Positions 18,370 to 27,661 of a stretch of 64,000 bases of DNA are shown piece by piece. A program made the translations under genes and the position numbers. Position 1 is the first letter of the stretch, and every line of letters starts with the position of its first letter. Below the pieces are notes generated by a model. The model worked only from the letters and a program-made list of their open reading frames with translations. It did not search any database and was not told the DNA's origin. Source of the stretch: JAIVJM01 sp963816985 (GTDB lineage Bacteria > Acidobacteriota > Blastocatellia > Pyrinomonadales > Pyrinomonadaceae); assembly GCA_963816985.1 (NCBI GenBank), contig CAWFMF010000004.1:3658001-3722000 (forward strand), in the 5' to 3' direction.

Positions 18370-18698
18370 TAAGTTTTAAGTCTCTGGTTGACGCGGCGAA
18401 GACCGTCCGGGCACGGCCCGCCGCGCGGTGGGCTTCACTCAACGGGAGAACGGAAAACTGCCCGCGCCGACGGACGGCAGGCCGACCGAGCGCAAGGGGG
18501 AAACGACACACGGACAGCAAACCGCGTCCGAGGGGTTGTCGCTATTCAGTTGTGGGCAAGTTTGGCAGAGAGAGCAGGAATACGTGCTTGTAAGGGCCGA
18601 TCCCTACTTCTTATCTGTGAGTGGGAGGCACTATAAGCAAAATTGTTGCGGCGCGCAAGAAATTTTTAAGGATTCGACTCGGCGCGGGCTGAGTTTTT
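18370..18698. other. intergenic stretch without a supported gene
   Basis: About 330 bases between two minus-strand genes. Open frames exist on the plus strand but none has a convincing start, family pattern or codon use. I see no strong hairpin with a T tract. It presumably holds the protease promoter. Confidence 0.5.
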
Positions 18699-19430
18699 TT
18701 ATGAGAGGTGTTCGAGCCTGCGGCGAGCCTTGACGATTTGCCTCTCGATACGCTCGGCCTCGGCGGCGAGCGCGTCCCGGCCCTCGGCGGCCTCGGCGGC
18801 GACGCGTTGCCTGAGGCGGAAAAGGCCGTCCTGCGCGAGACGCTTCAGGCCGAACTCGACCGTGCGCAACTCCTCCTTGAGACTCATGAGACGGTCGGCG
18901 AGGTCTTCTTCCTCTTCGGGCGGGCGGGTCGTGGCGCAGAAGGACTGGAGCTGCTCGTCGCCGAGGAGGGTGTTGAGGCTCTCGACATCGCCGTCGCGGT
19001 AGGCGCGGCTCGCCTCGGCCATGATCGAGTGGCGGCGTCGCGCCTCGTGCTCGTCGCCCGCGTGGTCGGGGTGAAACATCCTTGCGACCGACCAGAACAA
19101 CTTGCGCAGGGCGGTCTTCACCGGCACGCCGCGCGCGTCGTGCGCGTGTTGACTCGCGCCCGCGTCCGCTTCTTCGCCCTCGTCCTCTTCAGCCCCGACG
19201 CCGAGCCTGCGCTCTTCGGCCTTCCTGATCTCTTCTTCAACTTCGGTCAACTCGGCGAGACGACTGCCGACCGTCCGCGCGTAGTGCGCCTTGAAGTCGC
19301 GCATCTCCTCCTGCGACGCGGAAAGCTCCGCGCGTCGCTCGGCGAGGAGGGCTTCGAGCCGCGCGACTTCCGCCGCGAGGTCGAACGTTTCCTGTGCGGT
19401 TGCTGTGGGGTGAAGGGTGATGCTTTCCAT
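18699..19430 (-). CDS. J-domain protein with coiled coils
   Basis: A 243-residue soluble protein. It starts at MESITLHPTATAQETF (19430); a longer reading to 19574 adds sequence without family character. Residues about 20-80 form a charged coiled coil (AEVARLEALLAERRAELSAS), then VKTALRKLFWSVARMFHPDH is a J-domain helix II with the HPD tripeptide, followed by a second coiled coil to the end. J domains stimulate DnaK ATPase; the client is unknown. Such coiled-coil J proteins are not part of the dnaKJ operon and usually act as specialised co-chaperones. Confidence 0.75.
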   Translation of the reverse strand: MESITLHPTATAQETFDLAAEVARLEALLAERRAELSASQEEMRDFKAHYARTVGSRLAELTEVEEEIRKAEERRLGVGAEEDEGEEADAGASQHAHDARGVPVKTALRKLFWSVARMFHPDHAGDEHEARRRHSIMAEASRAYRDGDVESLNTLLGDEQLQSFCATTRPPEEEEDLADRLMSLKEELRTVEFGLKRLAQDGLFRLRQRVAAEAAEGRDALAAEAERIERQIVKARRRLEHLS

Positions 19431-19577
19431 GTGCTTCGCGCCGAAAAGTGTAACAGGCGCGGGCGCGTCTTGTCCCGACGAGGAGACGCGCGCGCGGCTT
19501 TGAACGCCGCCGGAGGTTATGCGATTCTTGTGGCCCAAAATCACACGTCCAGCTTCTTTAAATGAGGAGTACATTCT

Positions 19578-19829
19578 GTGAATGACGATTACTCAGCAGG
19601 CGACATTGATTTTTCGGGAATGTCAGATGACGAGCTGTTGGAAATCGTTAATGCGAGGCTCGGCGGCTATCGGCAGGAAGTAGTGGATGGTGCGAAGAAT
19701 GAATTGAAGAACCGCGAAGACGGCACTGCTCAGGCGGCGAGTAACCATCAAGTCACGATGGACGAAGCGCCCCCGCCCGTGATGATGGGCGAAGCTGACG
19801 ATGGTGGATTACAGGGAGTTCGCCGATGA
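19578..19829 (+). CDS. small acidic hypothetical protein
   Basis: An 83-residue acidic protein, not recognised. It has a helical pattern DDELLEIVNARLGGYRQEVV followed by a lysine/asparagine stretch and a methionine/proline-rich tail. GAGGAG lies about 12 bases before the ATG, and its TGA overlaps the ATG of the DNA glycosylase gene, so the two are likely coupled. The overlap and codon pattern are the main reasons to call it. Confidence 0.6.
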   Translation: MNDDYSAGDIDFSGMSDDELLEIVNARLGGYRQEVVDGAKNELKNREDGTAQAASNHQVTMDEAPPPVMMGEADDGGLQGVRR

Positions 19830-20515
19830 AGAGGAAGCGCGCGAAGTTGATGAAGGAATCGCCGTTGACGCTCGACGAGGTTTCGATGGCCGAGGGCTTG
19901 CGTTACCTCTCGGAGAGGGACGAAGACCTCGCGCGGATTTTTCGAGAGCTTGGGCCGCCGCAGATGTGGGCGCGCGAGCCGGGCTTCGCCGCGCTCGTCT
20001 TTATCATCCTTGAGCAGCAAGTCTCGCTCGCGTCGGCGAAGGCGGTCTTCGACCGTTTGACGGCCATCGCCTCGCCGCTTACGCCGGAGCGGTTCCTCGC
20101 GCTCGACGACTCGACGCTCAAGGGCGCGGGCTTCAGCCGCCAGAAGATTGCCTACTGCCGGAACGTGGCCGCGCTCGTCGCCGGAGGCCAACTCGACCTC
20201 GAAGCTCTGGGCGCGATGGACGACGACGCGGTGCGCTCGACGCTCGTCGCGCTCAAAGGCGTCGGCCCGTGGACGGCGGAGATATATCTTTTGCGTTCGC
20301 TCAAACGGCCCGACGCGTGGCCGAGCGGCGACCTCGCTTTGCTCATCGCGGCGCATGAGATTAAGCGTCTGCCCAAGAGACCGACGCCGCTTGAGCTGGA
20401 AGTCATCGCCGAGCCGTGGCGTCCGTGGAGGGCCGTGGCCGCGCGCCTTTTGTGGCAACACTATTTGCATAAACCCTCGCGCACAAAAGCCGCGCGGGCC
20501 GCGACGGCGAGTTGA
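19826..20515 (+). CDS. AlkA-type DNA-3-methyladenine glycosylase (HhH-GPD)
   Basis: Base-excision-repair glycosylase of the helix-hairpin-helix GPD superfamily. LEQQVSLASAKAVFDRL is the family's entry helix; the hairpin and catalytic region is LKGVGPWTAEIYLLRS, with the catalytic aspartate in SGDLAL. The final WRPWRAVAARLLWQHY is the usual closing helix. At about 230 residues it lacks the N-terminal beta domain of E. coli AlkA, as in many bacterial homologues. It removes alkylated purines. The start overlaps the preceding small gene. Confidence 0.88.
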   Translation: MKRKRAKLMKESPLTLDEVSMAEGLRYLSERDEDLARIFRELGPPQMWAREPGFAALVFIILEQQVSLASAKAVFDRLTAIASPLTPERFLALDDSTLKGAGFSRQKIAYCRNVAALVAGGQLDLEALGAMDDDAVRSTLVALKGVGPWTAEIYLLRSLKRPDAWPSGDLALLIAAHEIKRLPKRPTPLELEVIAEPWRPWRAVAARLLWQHYLHKPSRTKAARAATAS

Positions 20516-20523
20516 AAAAAACT

Positions 20524-21035
20524 ATGACGACCATCCGTGAGGAGACGCCGGAAGATTTCGAGGCCGTGCGGCGCGTGAACGAAGCTGGCGTTCGGTCAGC
20601 CGCAGGAGGCCGCGCTTGTCGAGGTGTTGAGGATGAAAGCCGTGCCGTACATCTCGCTCGTGGCCGAGGTCGGCGGCGAGGTCGTCGGTCACATCTTCTT
20701 CAGCCCCGTCAAAGTCGAATCCGCCGATTCCGCGCACGACGCCATCGCACTTGGGCCGATGGCCGTGCTGCCGGAGTTTCAGGGGCGGGGCGTCGGCTCT
20801 CGTCTGGTGCGCGAAGGCTTGGAAGAGTGCTTGAAGCAAGACCACGAAGTCGTCTTCGTCCTCGGTCATCCCGAATACTACCCGCGCTTCGGCTTCGAGC
20901 CGACGAAGGTTCTGGGGCATCACGTGTGAGTTTCCTGTCCCCGAAGAGGTCTTCATGTTGAAGGAGCTGCGCGCGGGAGCGAGCGAAGGCTTGCGGGGCG
21001 AAGTGAAGTATCACCCGGAGTTCGGAAAGGTGTAG
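20524..21035 (+). pseudogene. GNAT N-acetyltransferase, two frame breaks
   Basis: The reading begins MTTIREETPEDFEAVRRVNEA at 20524, shifts near 20588 to FGQPQEAALVEVLRMK...GEVVGHIFFSPV and the acetyl-CoA motif LPEFQGRGVGSRLVREGL, then shifts again near 20916 (GFEPTKVLG) to ITCEFPVPEEVFMLKEL and ends HPEFGKV. Both shifts look like one extra base (in GCTGGCG and GGGGCAT). With both repaired this is an ordinary YhbS-type acetyltransferase of about 170 residues. Because the protein pattern is so intact on each side, sequence error is as likely as inactivation. Confidence 0.8.
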
Positions 21036-21040
21036 GGGCT

Positions 21041-22197
21041 TCAGCGGCGGAAGACGCCGAGGAAGGGGGCCGACACGTACTCGACCGAGAACCCTTCGCC
21101 CGGTTTGAAGTGGCGCTTGACGGTCGAGGCGGGGTCGAAGAACCAGACGCCCGGCGGTTGCCCACTCTCTTCACGGTCGAACCATCCCCACGGCGGGCGT
21201 GCGCGATTCGCCGCGCCGACGCCGCCGCGGAAAGCGTTTCCCGGCGACCCCAGAACCACCCGCGGCTGCCGACCTTCCCCGACTTCTGCGCGGCCCTCAC
21301 CGTCAACGTCTTCAACTTGAGCGCCGCGCCGAACGTCTCGTTGGGTGCCTTCTTCTGTGCGCGCGGCCACAGTTCCGTGTGAAGAGAAAGTAACTCGTAG
21401 CCGACGGAGCCCTCGCCTCGCCCTTCCGGGTCGTCGGCGCGGCCCGTGAAGCGGTACACGATGACGCCTCCCTCCGGCGTCTGTTTCTCGCCGCCGCTGA
21501 AGGCTTCGATGCCGTGCCCCTTGGGCTCGACGTAGAGGAGCGCGCGTTGGCCTTCGACGCGCACGCGTGCGGAGTCGTTTCGTGAATCGCTGGCGACGGC
21601 GTATTTCAGAAAGCGGTCGTGCGAGACGGTCTCGACGTAGATGACCTCGGCGCGGTCGAGGTCATTTCCGTTTTTGGCGACGACGACGAGGCAGCCTTCC
21701 ATGTCGTTCTCGTGGGCGAGGACGGCGGAGCCGGAGAGGCCCGTCGGGTCGTACTTGCCGCCGCGCCTCACGCCTTCGCGGATGGCTTCGCTCAGGAGCG
21801 GGCCGCGCAGCCCGCCGCCCTTGTAGTCCTGCGGGTGGAAGACCGCGTAATGAAGGAAGTAGTGAGTCGGCGTCTCGCTCACGGCGTAATAGACGTAGGC
21901 CCTCAGCCGGAACCTCGCGTCGTTCGCGTTGGCCCAGTTGTTATCGCCGCGCCAGTCGCCGTCGAAGTTGAAGTTCGTGAGGTAGTCGCTTCGCTTGCGT
22001 TCGCCCAAACCCTGATAGAATGTCGGCGCGAAGCGTGCCGCAAGCTCTCGGTCGCGGGCCACGTCAGCCGCCGCGCGGGCGGGCCGGGACGAAGATTTTT
22101 GAACGGCGACAGACGGTGCGGCGCGCGCCGCCGCGTGGCTCGATGTTAAGAGAAGCAGGGCGAGGCTGAAGGCGTTCAGTTTGTGTCGTGGCATCAT
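21041..22197 (-). CDS. secreted hypothetical protein, frame broken near 21260
   Basis: Not a named family. MMPRHKLNAFSLALLLLTSSHAAA is a signal peptide; ATG at 22194 or 22197 is preferred over a longer reading that overlaps the next gene. The mature part (RFAPTFYQGLGERKRSDYL, WANANDARFRLRAYVYYAVSETPTHYFLHYAVFHPQDY) is rich in aromatic residues, and VLAHENDMEGCLVVV is a distinctive segment. Near 21260 the frame shifts by one missing or two extra bases; the continuation RVVLGSPGNAFRGGVGAANR...FKPGEGFSVEYVSAPFLGVFRR ends at 21041. The full-length product would be about 385 residues. Confidence 0.65.
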
Positions 22198-22230
22198 CGT
22201 CGGCTTGCGAGGCCGAGGGGCATTATACCC

Positions 22231-23073
22231 ATGAGACTGACAGGCGAACAGTTGAGCGCGTATGAGCGCGACGGGTTCCTCGTCGTCGAGGATTTCGTGA
22301 GCGTGGAGGAGTGCGGACGTTTGCGCGAGCGGGCGGACGAACTGGTCTCGGCCTTCGAGCCTGAAGGCGTCGCCTCCATCTTCTCGACGCACGAGCAGAC
22401 GCGGACGAGCGACGAATACTTCCTCTCGTCCGGCGACCGCGTCCGCTTCTTCTTCGAGGAGGAAGCCTTCGACGCCGAAGGCCGTTTACTTAAAGACAAG
22501 GAGCGCGCGATTAACAAGATCGGCCACGCGCTGCACGACCTCGACCCCGTGTTCGAGGGCTTCTCGCGCTCGCCCGGAATCGAAGAGCTGGTCGAGAGTC
22601 TCGGCGTCGAGCGGCCCCTGCTCATCCAGTCCATGTACATCTTCAAGCAGCCGTTAATCGGCGGCGAGGTGACGTGCCATCAGGACGCGACGTTTCTCTA
22701 CACCGAGCCCTTGAGCGTCGTCGGGCTCTGGTTCGCGCTCGAAGATGCGACCGTGGAGAACGGCTGTTTGTGGGCCATCCCCGGCGGTCATCGGCTCGGA
22801 CTCAAGAAGCGCTTTCTGCGCAAAGAGGGCGGCGGCACGCGCTTCGACGTGCTGGACGAAGCCGTCTGGCCTTCCGAAAATCTCGTGCCTCTCGAAGTCA
22901 AGCGGGGCACGCTCATCCTCCTCCACGGCCTTTTGCCGCACCTCAGCAAAGTCAACCGCTCGACGCGCTCGCGCCACGCCTACTCAATCCACGTGACGGA
23001 CGCGGGTTGCCAATATCCCTCGGACAACTGGCTGCAACGCTCGCCCTCGACGCCGCCGCGCGGATTCAGATAA
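22231..23073 (+). CDS. phytanoyl-CoA dioxygenase family protein
   Basis: Fe(II)/2-oxoglutarate-dependent oxygenase of about 280 residues. It begins MRLTGEQLSAYERDGFLVVEDF, the family's opening. The iron ligands are the HxD in TCHQDATF and a distal histidine in LHGLLPHLSKVNRS, with the 2-oxoglutarate-binding arginine shortly after. Members hydroxylate acyl-CoAs, ectoine or natural products; the eukaryotic PHYHD1 group is similar in pattern. No pathway neighbours point to a substrate. ATG at 22231 suits the family start better than upstream codons. Confidence 0.88.
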   Translation: MRLTGEQLSAYERDGFLVVEDFVSVEECGRLRERADELVSAFEPEGVASIFSTHEQTRTSDEYFLSSGDRVRFFFEEEAFDAEGRLLKDKERAINKIGHALHDLDPVFEGFSRSPGIEELVESLGVERPLLIQSMYIFKQPLIGGEVTCHQDATFLYTEPLSVVGLWFALEDATVENGCLWAIPGGHRLGLKKRFLRKEGGGTRFDVLDEAVWPSENLVPLEVKRGTLILLHGLLPHLSKVNRSTRSRHAYSIHVTDAGCQYPSDNWLQRSPSTPPRGFR

Positions 23074-23106
23074 GCGGAAGTCTCAAAATCTCAACGCGCG
23101 CAATAG

Positions 23107-23201
23107 CTGTAGGGGCAGGGCAAGTCCGCGGCCCGCGTCTTCGATAAATTCTATCTTGAGCCTGTCGTTAAACGGGCCGTGGACTTGCCCTGCCCCTACA
23201 G
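23107..23201. repeat. dispersed palindrome family A, second subtype (copy 1)
   Basis: CTGTAGGGGCAGGGCAAGTCCGCGGCCCG at the left pairs with CGGGCCGTGGACTTGCCCTGCCCCTACAG at the right. The outer 14 bases equal those of the 4493 and 8016 copies, but the inner arm differs (AAGTCCGCGGCCCG). Confidence 0.9.
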
Positions 23202-23242
23202 TTTTGAAACCTGTTCTAAATCTCAGTTAAGCCGAGACCTCT

Positions 23243-23980
23243 ATGACGGACACTCTGGAAACTTTGAGGGGAGTCGTCGAAGAAGGCCGCACCGTCCGCG
23301 CGCTCGACGGAGGCATCTACTCCGTCCTTCAAGACGAGCCTCACGCACATCTCTACGACCGGAGGGCGGCGGCCTACGACCTCTTCGTGGGGACGCGGCT
23401 CTACAACCGCGTACTGTGGGGCGACACGCCGCGCGAGTACGAAGGGTTCGCGCGGCGCGCGTTCGCGTCAGGCGAGGGCGGGATGATTCTGGACGCCGCC
23501 TGCGGCTCGATGCTCTTCTCCGCGCCCGCGTATCTCGAATGTGAGAGACAAATCGTTGCCTTCGACCAGTCGCTTGCGATGCTCAGGCGTGCGCGGGCGC
23601 GTTTGTCGAGGATGAAGGGCTACGTCCCTGAGCATGTCATCCTGTTGCAGGGAGACCTCGGCGACCTTCCTTTTCGTCAGAGGACTTTCCAGACCGTCCT
23701 CTGCATGAACGTGCTGCACCAGTTCGGGGACGCGGAGTCTCTACTGCCGAAGCTCGAAGCGCTGCTCGGCGCGGGCGGGAGACTGTTCCTGACGAGCCTC
23801 GTCAAGACGGGCCGACTCGTCGGCGACTCTTATCTCGGACTCCTGCACGCGTCGGGCGAGTTCGTCCGCCCAAGGGGCGGGGAAGAGTTGGAAGGGTTGT
23901 TGCGGCAGGCGCTCAGCCGCGAAGTGATTTGCAGGCTGAGAGGCAACATGCTCTACGCGGCGACGGGCGGCGTCGGTTGA
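23243..23980 (+). CDS. class I SAM-dependent methyltransferase
   Basis: A 245-residue protein with the SAM-binding motif I region MILDAACGSMLFSAPAYL (a variant with S for the second glycine), the acidic residue in IVAFDQSLAMLRRA, motif QGDLGDLPF and motif LCMNVLHQFGD. It resembles UbiE/Methyltransf_11 enzymes. The substrate is not indicated by the neighbours, a dioxygenase upstream and an MFS transporter gene downstream on the other strand. Confidence 0.85.
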   Translation: MTDTLETLRGVVEEGRTVRALDGGIYSVLQDEPHAHLYDRRAAAYDLFVGTRLYNRVLWGDTPREYEGFARRAFASGEGGMILDAACGSMLFSAPAYLECERQIVAFDQSLAMLRRARARLSRMKGYVPEHVILLQGDLGDLPFRQRTFQTVLCMNVLHQFGDAESLLPKLEALLGAGGRLFLTSLVKTGRLVGDSYLGLLHASGEFVRPRGGEELEGLLRQALSREVICRLRGNMLYAATGGVG

Positions 23981-24143
23981 ATTTCGCGTTTGGCGGGCAA
24001 AATTAAAGCGGCGAAGCCCTCGCTGCTCCGCCGCTCCGAAGTTACCCGCCGGCACGAATGCCAGCGAGTAATTTCGTAAAATGAATATACTACTCTTTGC
24101 CGCTCTTGCAAATATTTAAATTGCAGCCCGGCAAATCGGCCCC

Positions 24144-25667
24144 TCAGGCCGGGCCTTCGATGTCGCTCACGACGCGCCCTCGCCCCTCGGTCTCCAACTC
24201 CTTCCAGATGAGAACGCTGTGCGTCTCGCGGAGCAAAAGCGAGCCGACGACGAACGTCACGGAGGCGACCGCTATCGGGTAATACAGTCCCGCGTAGATG
24301 TTGCCCGTCTCCTTCACGACCCACAGCCCGATGAGCGGGAGGAGCCCGCCGAAGACGCCGTTGCCGATGTGGTAGGGCAGAGAGAGAGCCGTGTACCTGA
24401 TCTTCGCCGGGAAGGCTTCGACGAGGTAGGCGGCGATGGGGCCGTAGACCATCGTCACGAAGATGACCTGCACGAAGATGAGCATCACGAGCTTCCACGC
24501 GACGGGGTCGCCGAAGAGGCTGCGGAAGTCCGTGTAGGGAAGCACCTGCTTGGCGGGTCGCAGCTCGCCGTTCTCCGAGGTCTGCGGCGTGAGGCGTATC
24601 TCGCCCGTCGCGGGGTTGACTTGCGAGGTGGCGGTGACGACGTTCGACCCGGCGGCGGCCTGCATCGCCTTGTAGATGGGGACGTAAGAGACGGCGGCGA
24701 GCAGGCAGCCCGCCATGATGATCCACTTGCGCCCGACTCTGTCCGAGAGCGCCCCGAAGAGGACGAAGAAGGGCATCCCCAAGAGCAGCGCGGCGGCGAC
24801 GACGTAGCTGGCCGAAGTGCCTTGCACGTTGAGAATCGTCTGGAGGTAGAAGAGCGCGTAGAACTGCCCCGTGTACCAGACAACGCCCTGCCCGGCAGTC
24901 GCGCCGAAGAGCGAGACGAGCACGACCTTCAAGTTCTCCCAACGCGCGAACGCCTCCTTGAGCGGTTTTGCCGAAGTCATCCCCGCGCTCTTGATGTGCG
25001 AGAAGATGGGCGACTCCTTCATCCTCAGGCGGATGTAGAGCGAGACGCCGACCAAAAAAATCGAGATGAGGAAGGGGATGCGCCAGCCCCACGCGCCGAA
25101 CGCCTCGCGGCTCATCGAGCTTCGCACGACGAGGATGACGGCCAGCGAGACGAAGAGTCCGAGCGTCGCCGTAATCTGGATGAAGCTCGTGTAAAAGCCG
25201 CGCCGCCCGTCCGGCACGTGCTCGGCGACGTAGACCGCCGCGCCGCCGTACTCGCCGCCGAGCGCAAGGCCTTGCAGGACGCGGAGCAGCAAGAGAATGA
25301 TGGGCGCGGCGAGCCCGATAGTTTCATAAGTCGGGAGGATGCCGATGACGGCGGTCGCGCCGCCCATGATGAGGAGCGTCACGAGGAAGGCGTACTTGCG
25401 CCCGACGAGGTCGCCTATCCGTCCGAAGAAGAGCGCGCCGAAGGGGCGCACGACGAAGCCGACGGCGAAGGTCGAGAGGAAGGCGATGAGCGCGAGCGTC
25501 TCGTTGCCCTTCGGGTAGAAGAGCGGCGAGATGTCCGTGGCGAGGCTGCCGAAGATATAGAAGTCGTACCACTCGATCATCGTCCCGACGGACGACGCGG
25601 CGATGACCTGCCAAATCTTGTACTCTTGTTTGTTCGACGTTGTTTCCGAGGGCGTCGGCTGCGGCAT
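24144..25667 (-). CDS. MFS transporter, metabolite:H+ symporter type
   Basis: About 507 residues and twelve predicted membrane helices. The start SSVGTMIEWYDFYIFGSLAT and GRIGDLVGRKYAF (the loop 2-3 signature) and LLRVLQGLALGGEYGGAAVY mark the metabolite:H+ symporter subfamily (ProP, ShiA, KgtP relatives). An extended loop of about 60 residues lies between helices 9 and 10 (SNVVTATSQVNPATGEIRLT), which is longer than usual. The substrate is probably an organic acid or betaine-type compound. An in-frame ATG at 25703 would add 12 residues. Confidence 0.85.
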   Translation of the reverse strand: MPQPTPSETTSNKQEYKIWQVIAASSVGTMIEWYDFYIFGSLATDISPLFYPKGNETLALIAFLSTFAVGFVVRPFGALFFGRIGDLVGRKYAFLVTLLIMGGATAVIGILPTYETIGLAAPIILLLLRVLQGLALGGEYGGAAVYVAEHVPDGRRGFYTSFIQITATLGLFVSLAVILVVRSSMSREAFGAWGWRIPFLISIFLVGVSLYIRLRMKESPIFSHIKSAGMTSAKPLKEAFARWENLKVVLVSLFGATAGQGVVWYTGQFYALFYLQTILNVQGTSASYVVAAALLLGMPFFVLFGALSDRVGRKWIIMAGCLLAAVSYVPIYKAMQAAAGSNVVTATSQVNPATGEIRLTPQTSENGELRPAKQVLPYTDFRSLFGDPVAWKLVMLIFVQVIFVTMVYGPIAAYLVEAFPAKIRYTALSLPYHIGNGVFGGLLPLIGLWVVKETGNIYAGLYYPIAVASVTFVVGSLLLRETHSVLIWKELETEGRGRVVSDIEGPA

Positions 25668-25703
25668 CGCAGGTTTGTACATCAACCGGCCAGGGGCTCG
25701 CAA

Positions 25704-26108
25704 CTATTCTTTCCTGACTCCGCCTCGACCCCCGCGGCCCACGCGCCCGATTCTCCGGTCGCCTTCGAGAATCAGCCCGCAGGCCTTGAAGGCGCACTCC
25801 TCGAAATCCTCCAAACCTTCGGCGAGGATGACCCACCCGTGGCCGCTCCGCTTCGACTTCCAGAAGCAGCGGCGCGGGAGGTCAGGGAACTCCCGCCGCA
25901 GGCTCTCGACGTGTTCGGCCTCGGTGTAGAGCCAGACGCCGTTGTATTTCGGCTGCCGCTTGCTCTCGCGGAGCGAAAGCAGGAGCTTCTCTTCCACGTA
26001 GACGTGCGTGAAGCCGAACATCTTCTTCAACGTCGGGCGGAGCGGCAGCAGCTCGTCAAGGACGAACTGAAAAGAAGACCGCCTCACGTCTAAGACACCC
26101 GCCTTCAA
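25704..26108 (-). CDS. hypothetical protein, TfoX/YjbR-like size and pattern
   Basis: A 134-residue soluble protein immediately upstream of the MFS gene in the same direction. The pattern FVLDELLPLRPTLKKMFGFTHVYVEEKLLLSLRE then GVWLYTEAEHVESLRREFP and CFWKSKRSGHGWVIL resembles small TfoX N-terminal or YjbR/MmcQ-type domains of unknown function. The basic C-terminus (RVGRGGRGGVRKE) may bind nucleic acid. I would not assign a role. Confidence 0.6.
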   Translation of the reverse strand: MKAGVLDVRRSSFQFVLDELLPLRPTLKKMFGFTHVYVEEKLLLSLRESKRQPKYNGVWLYTEAEHVESLRREFPDLPRRCFWKSKRSGHGWVILAEGLEDFEECAFKACGLILEGDRRIGRVGRGGRGGVRKE

Positions 26109-26133
26109 CGTCTCACCTCAGCTTCCCGCCGCG

Positions 26134-27514
26134 TCACTTCACCTGATTCGAGAAGACGGGGTACGGCGTGCCCTTTCTCGGCAGTCTGGCCGCCATCGCC
26201 TTGCCCTCGGCGCTCGTCCACGGCAGGCCGTAGAAAAACCCTTTGGCGGTCGCTTCGGGGACGAGCCTTTTGTCCAGAGGACTCCCGCCCGCCGGAATCT
26301 CCATGTCCACGATGAACGAGTTGAAGTAGAGGTTGACGTTGCCCTTCTGTTCGGGGTGCATTTCGGGCATCCCGCCCGCGCCGATTCTCCAGCGCCACGT
26401 CCGCCAGACCTCGCCGTTGTTCATCAGGCTGCATTCCCAGTTGCCCGGATAGTCTTCGAGCGCGAGCCGGTTCGTCGCGCGCACGCTCCCCCACGTTAAG
26501 GGCGCGGAGAGCTTCACCATGCGGAAGCCGATCTCGTCGCGGTACTCCGTCCCGCGTTTGTACTGCGGGGCCGCGCGGTCGGTGTGAATGACCTGAAAAT
26601 TTCTCTCGTACTTGCTGATGGCCTGATCGGCGTAAGGCATCGGGCCGGGCATCGAGAGCCGCTTGCCGTCAACCGAGCAGCGCATGTAGCCGTGCGGCAG
26701 GTTATAGCCGATCTCGCTCGGCGAGAGGCTGAAGTGAAGCTCGACGTGATTCTCGCCGGAGCGTTCGGGGCGGCTCCCCCACTCGAAGTAAGAGGTGTAG
26801 CCGGTCGGGCGGAGGAAGATGAAACTGACGGGCGCTTCCCCGTGACGCGGGATGTAATACTGCGGCGGGGCTTCGCCCGGCTGCTGGCCCGCCGGGACGC
26901 GGTGGACGGTGCGGACTTCAATCTTGTAGGTGCGGACGAGCCGCTCCTCGTCGGTGTCGCCGTTGACGGTGAAGACCTGCACGTCGAAGGGGCCGACCTC
27001 CTTCGTCGCCGTGTCCTTGCGCCAGCACTCGTTCGTCCACATGTAGTTTTGGTCAACGTCTCTGGGGCCTTTGCGGTACACGTCAACCTCGCAGCGCGTC
27101 GTGGCGACCGCCTTGCCGCCGCGCGCGACGACGAGCTTGATGGCGCTCCGGTTCGGGTACTCGCCGATAACCCTGACGTGCGACTTCAAGACCCACCCCG
27201 TGCTGTATGGGATGTTGTTCTGGCCGAGCGCCTCGGTGCTCACGGCCTCGAACCAGGTGAAGCCGTCGTCAACGTAGCTGCCGCCCGGCGTCGGCGCGCG
27301 GCGCGGGCGACGGCTCCACGGGATTGTCGCGAGTATTGCCCGCCGGGGCGGGCGGCACGTTCTGCGTCGGCTGGCCCTGTCCCGGCCTGACGCCGCCCCT
27401 CTGCCCTCGCCTCTGCCCGACGGCGGCAAAGTTGTTCAGCGCGAACGCGAGAGCGAAGAGACAAACCGCGCGGGCCGACGCACCCGCGCCGACCGCCAAC
27501 AAAGACTTCCGCAT
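26134..27514 (-). CDS. secreted hypothetical protein, frame broken near 27300
   Basis: Signal peptide from ATG 27514 (LLAVGAGASARAVCLFALAFA), then a Gly/Arg/Pro-rich low-complexity region (GQRRGQRGGVRPGQG). One extra base near 27300 separates this from the main open frame, which continues PGGSYVDDGFTWFEAVSTEA to the stop at 26134. The main part is beta-rich, with cysteines in RCEVDVYRKGPR and MRCSVDGKRL, and ends in a segment common to exported proteins (YGLPWTSAEGKAMAARL). I do not recognise a family. Repaired length is about 460 residues. Confidence 0.65.
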
Positions 27515-27661
27515 TTTTTCAATCTCCGGGGGTTGAGAGTTTGAATACCGGGCCGCTCATCTTTCAGCAAGCAGCTTTTACTCTTCTCCGCGTGGAAAAA
27601 CAACATCTTTCGGGCGGGGCCAAATTGTTCGGCAACGTCACAGAACAGACCGGGAGCCTCG

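Noticed and set aside
18388..18733. Short plus-strand frames between the protease and the J-domain gene
   Set aside because: Codon use and residue content look random and no ribosome-binding site is present.
24219..26093. A 624-codon plus-strand open frame
   Set aside because: It lies antisense to the MFS gene, is dominated by Arg/Glu/Asp typical of reversed high-GC coding sequence, and has no recognisable domain. Similar long shadows occur opposite the M16 genes, the surface protein, Der and the GAF protein (62145-63968, minus).
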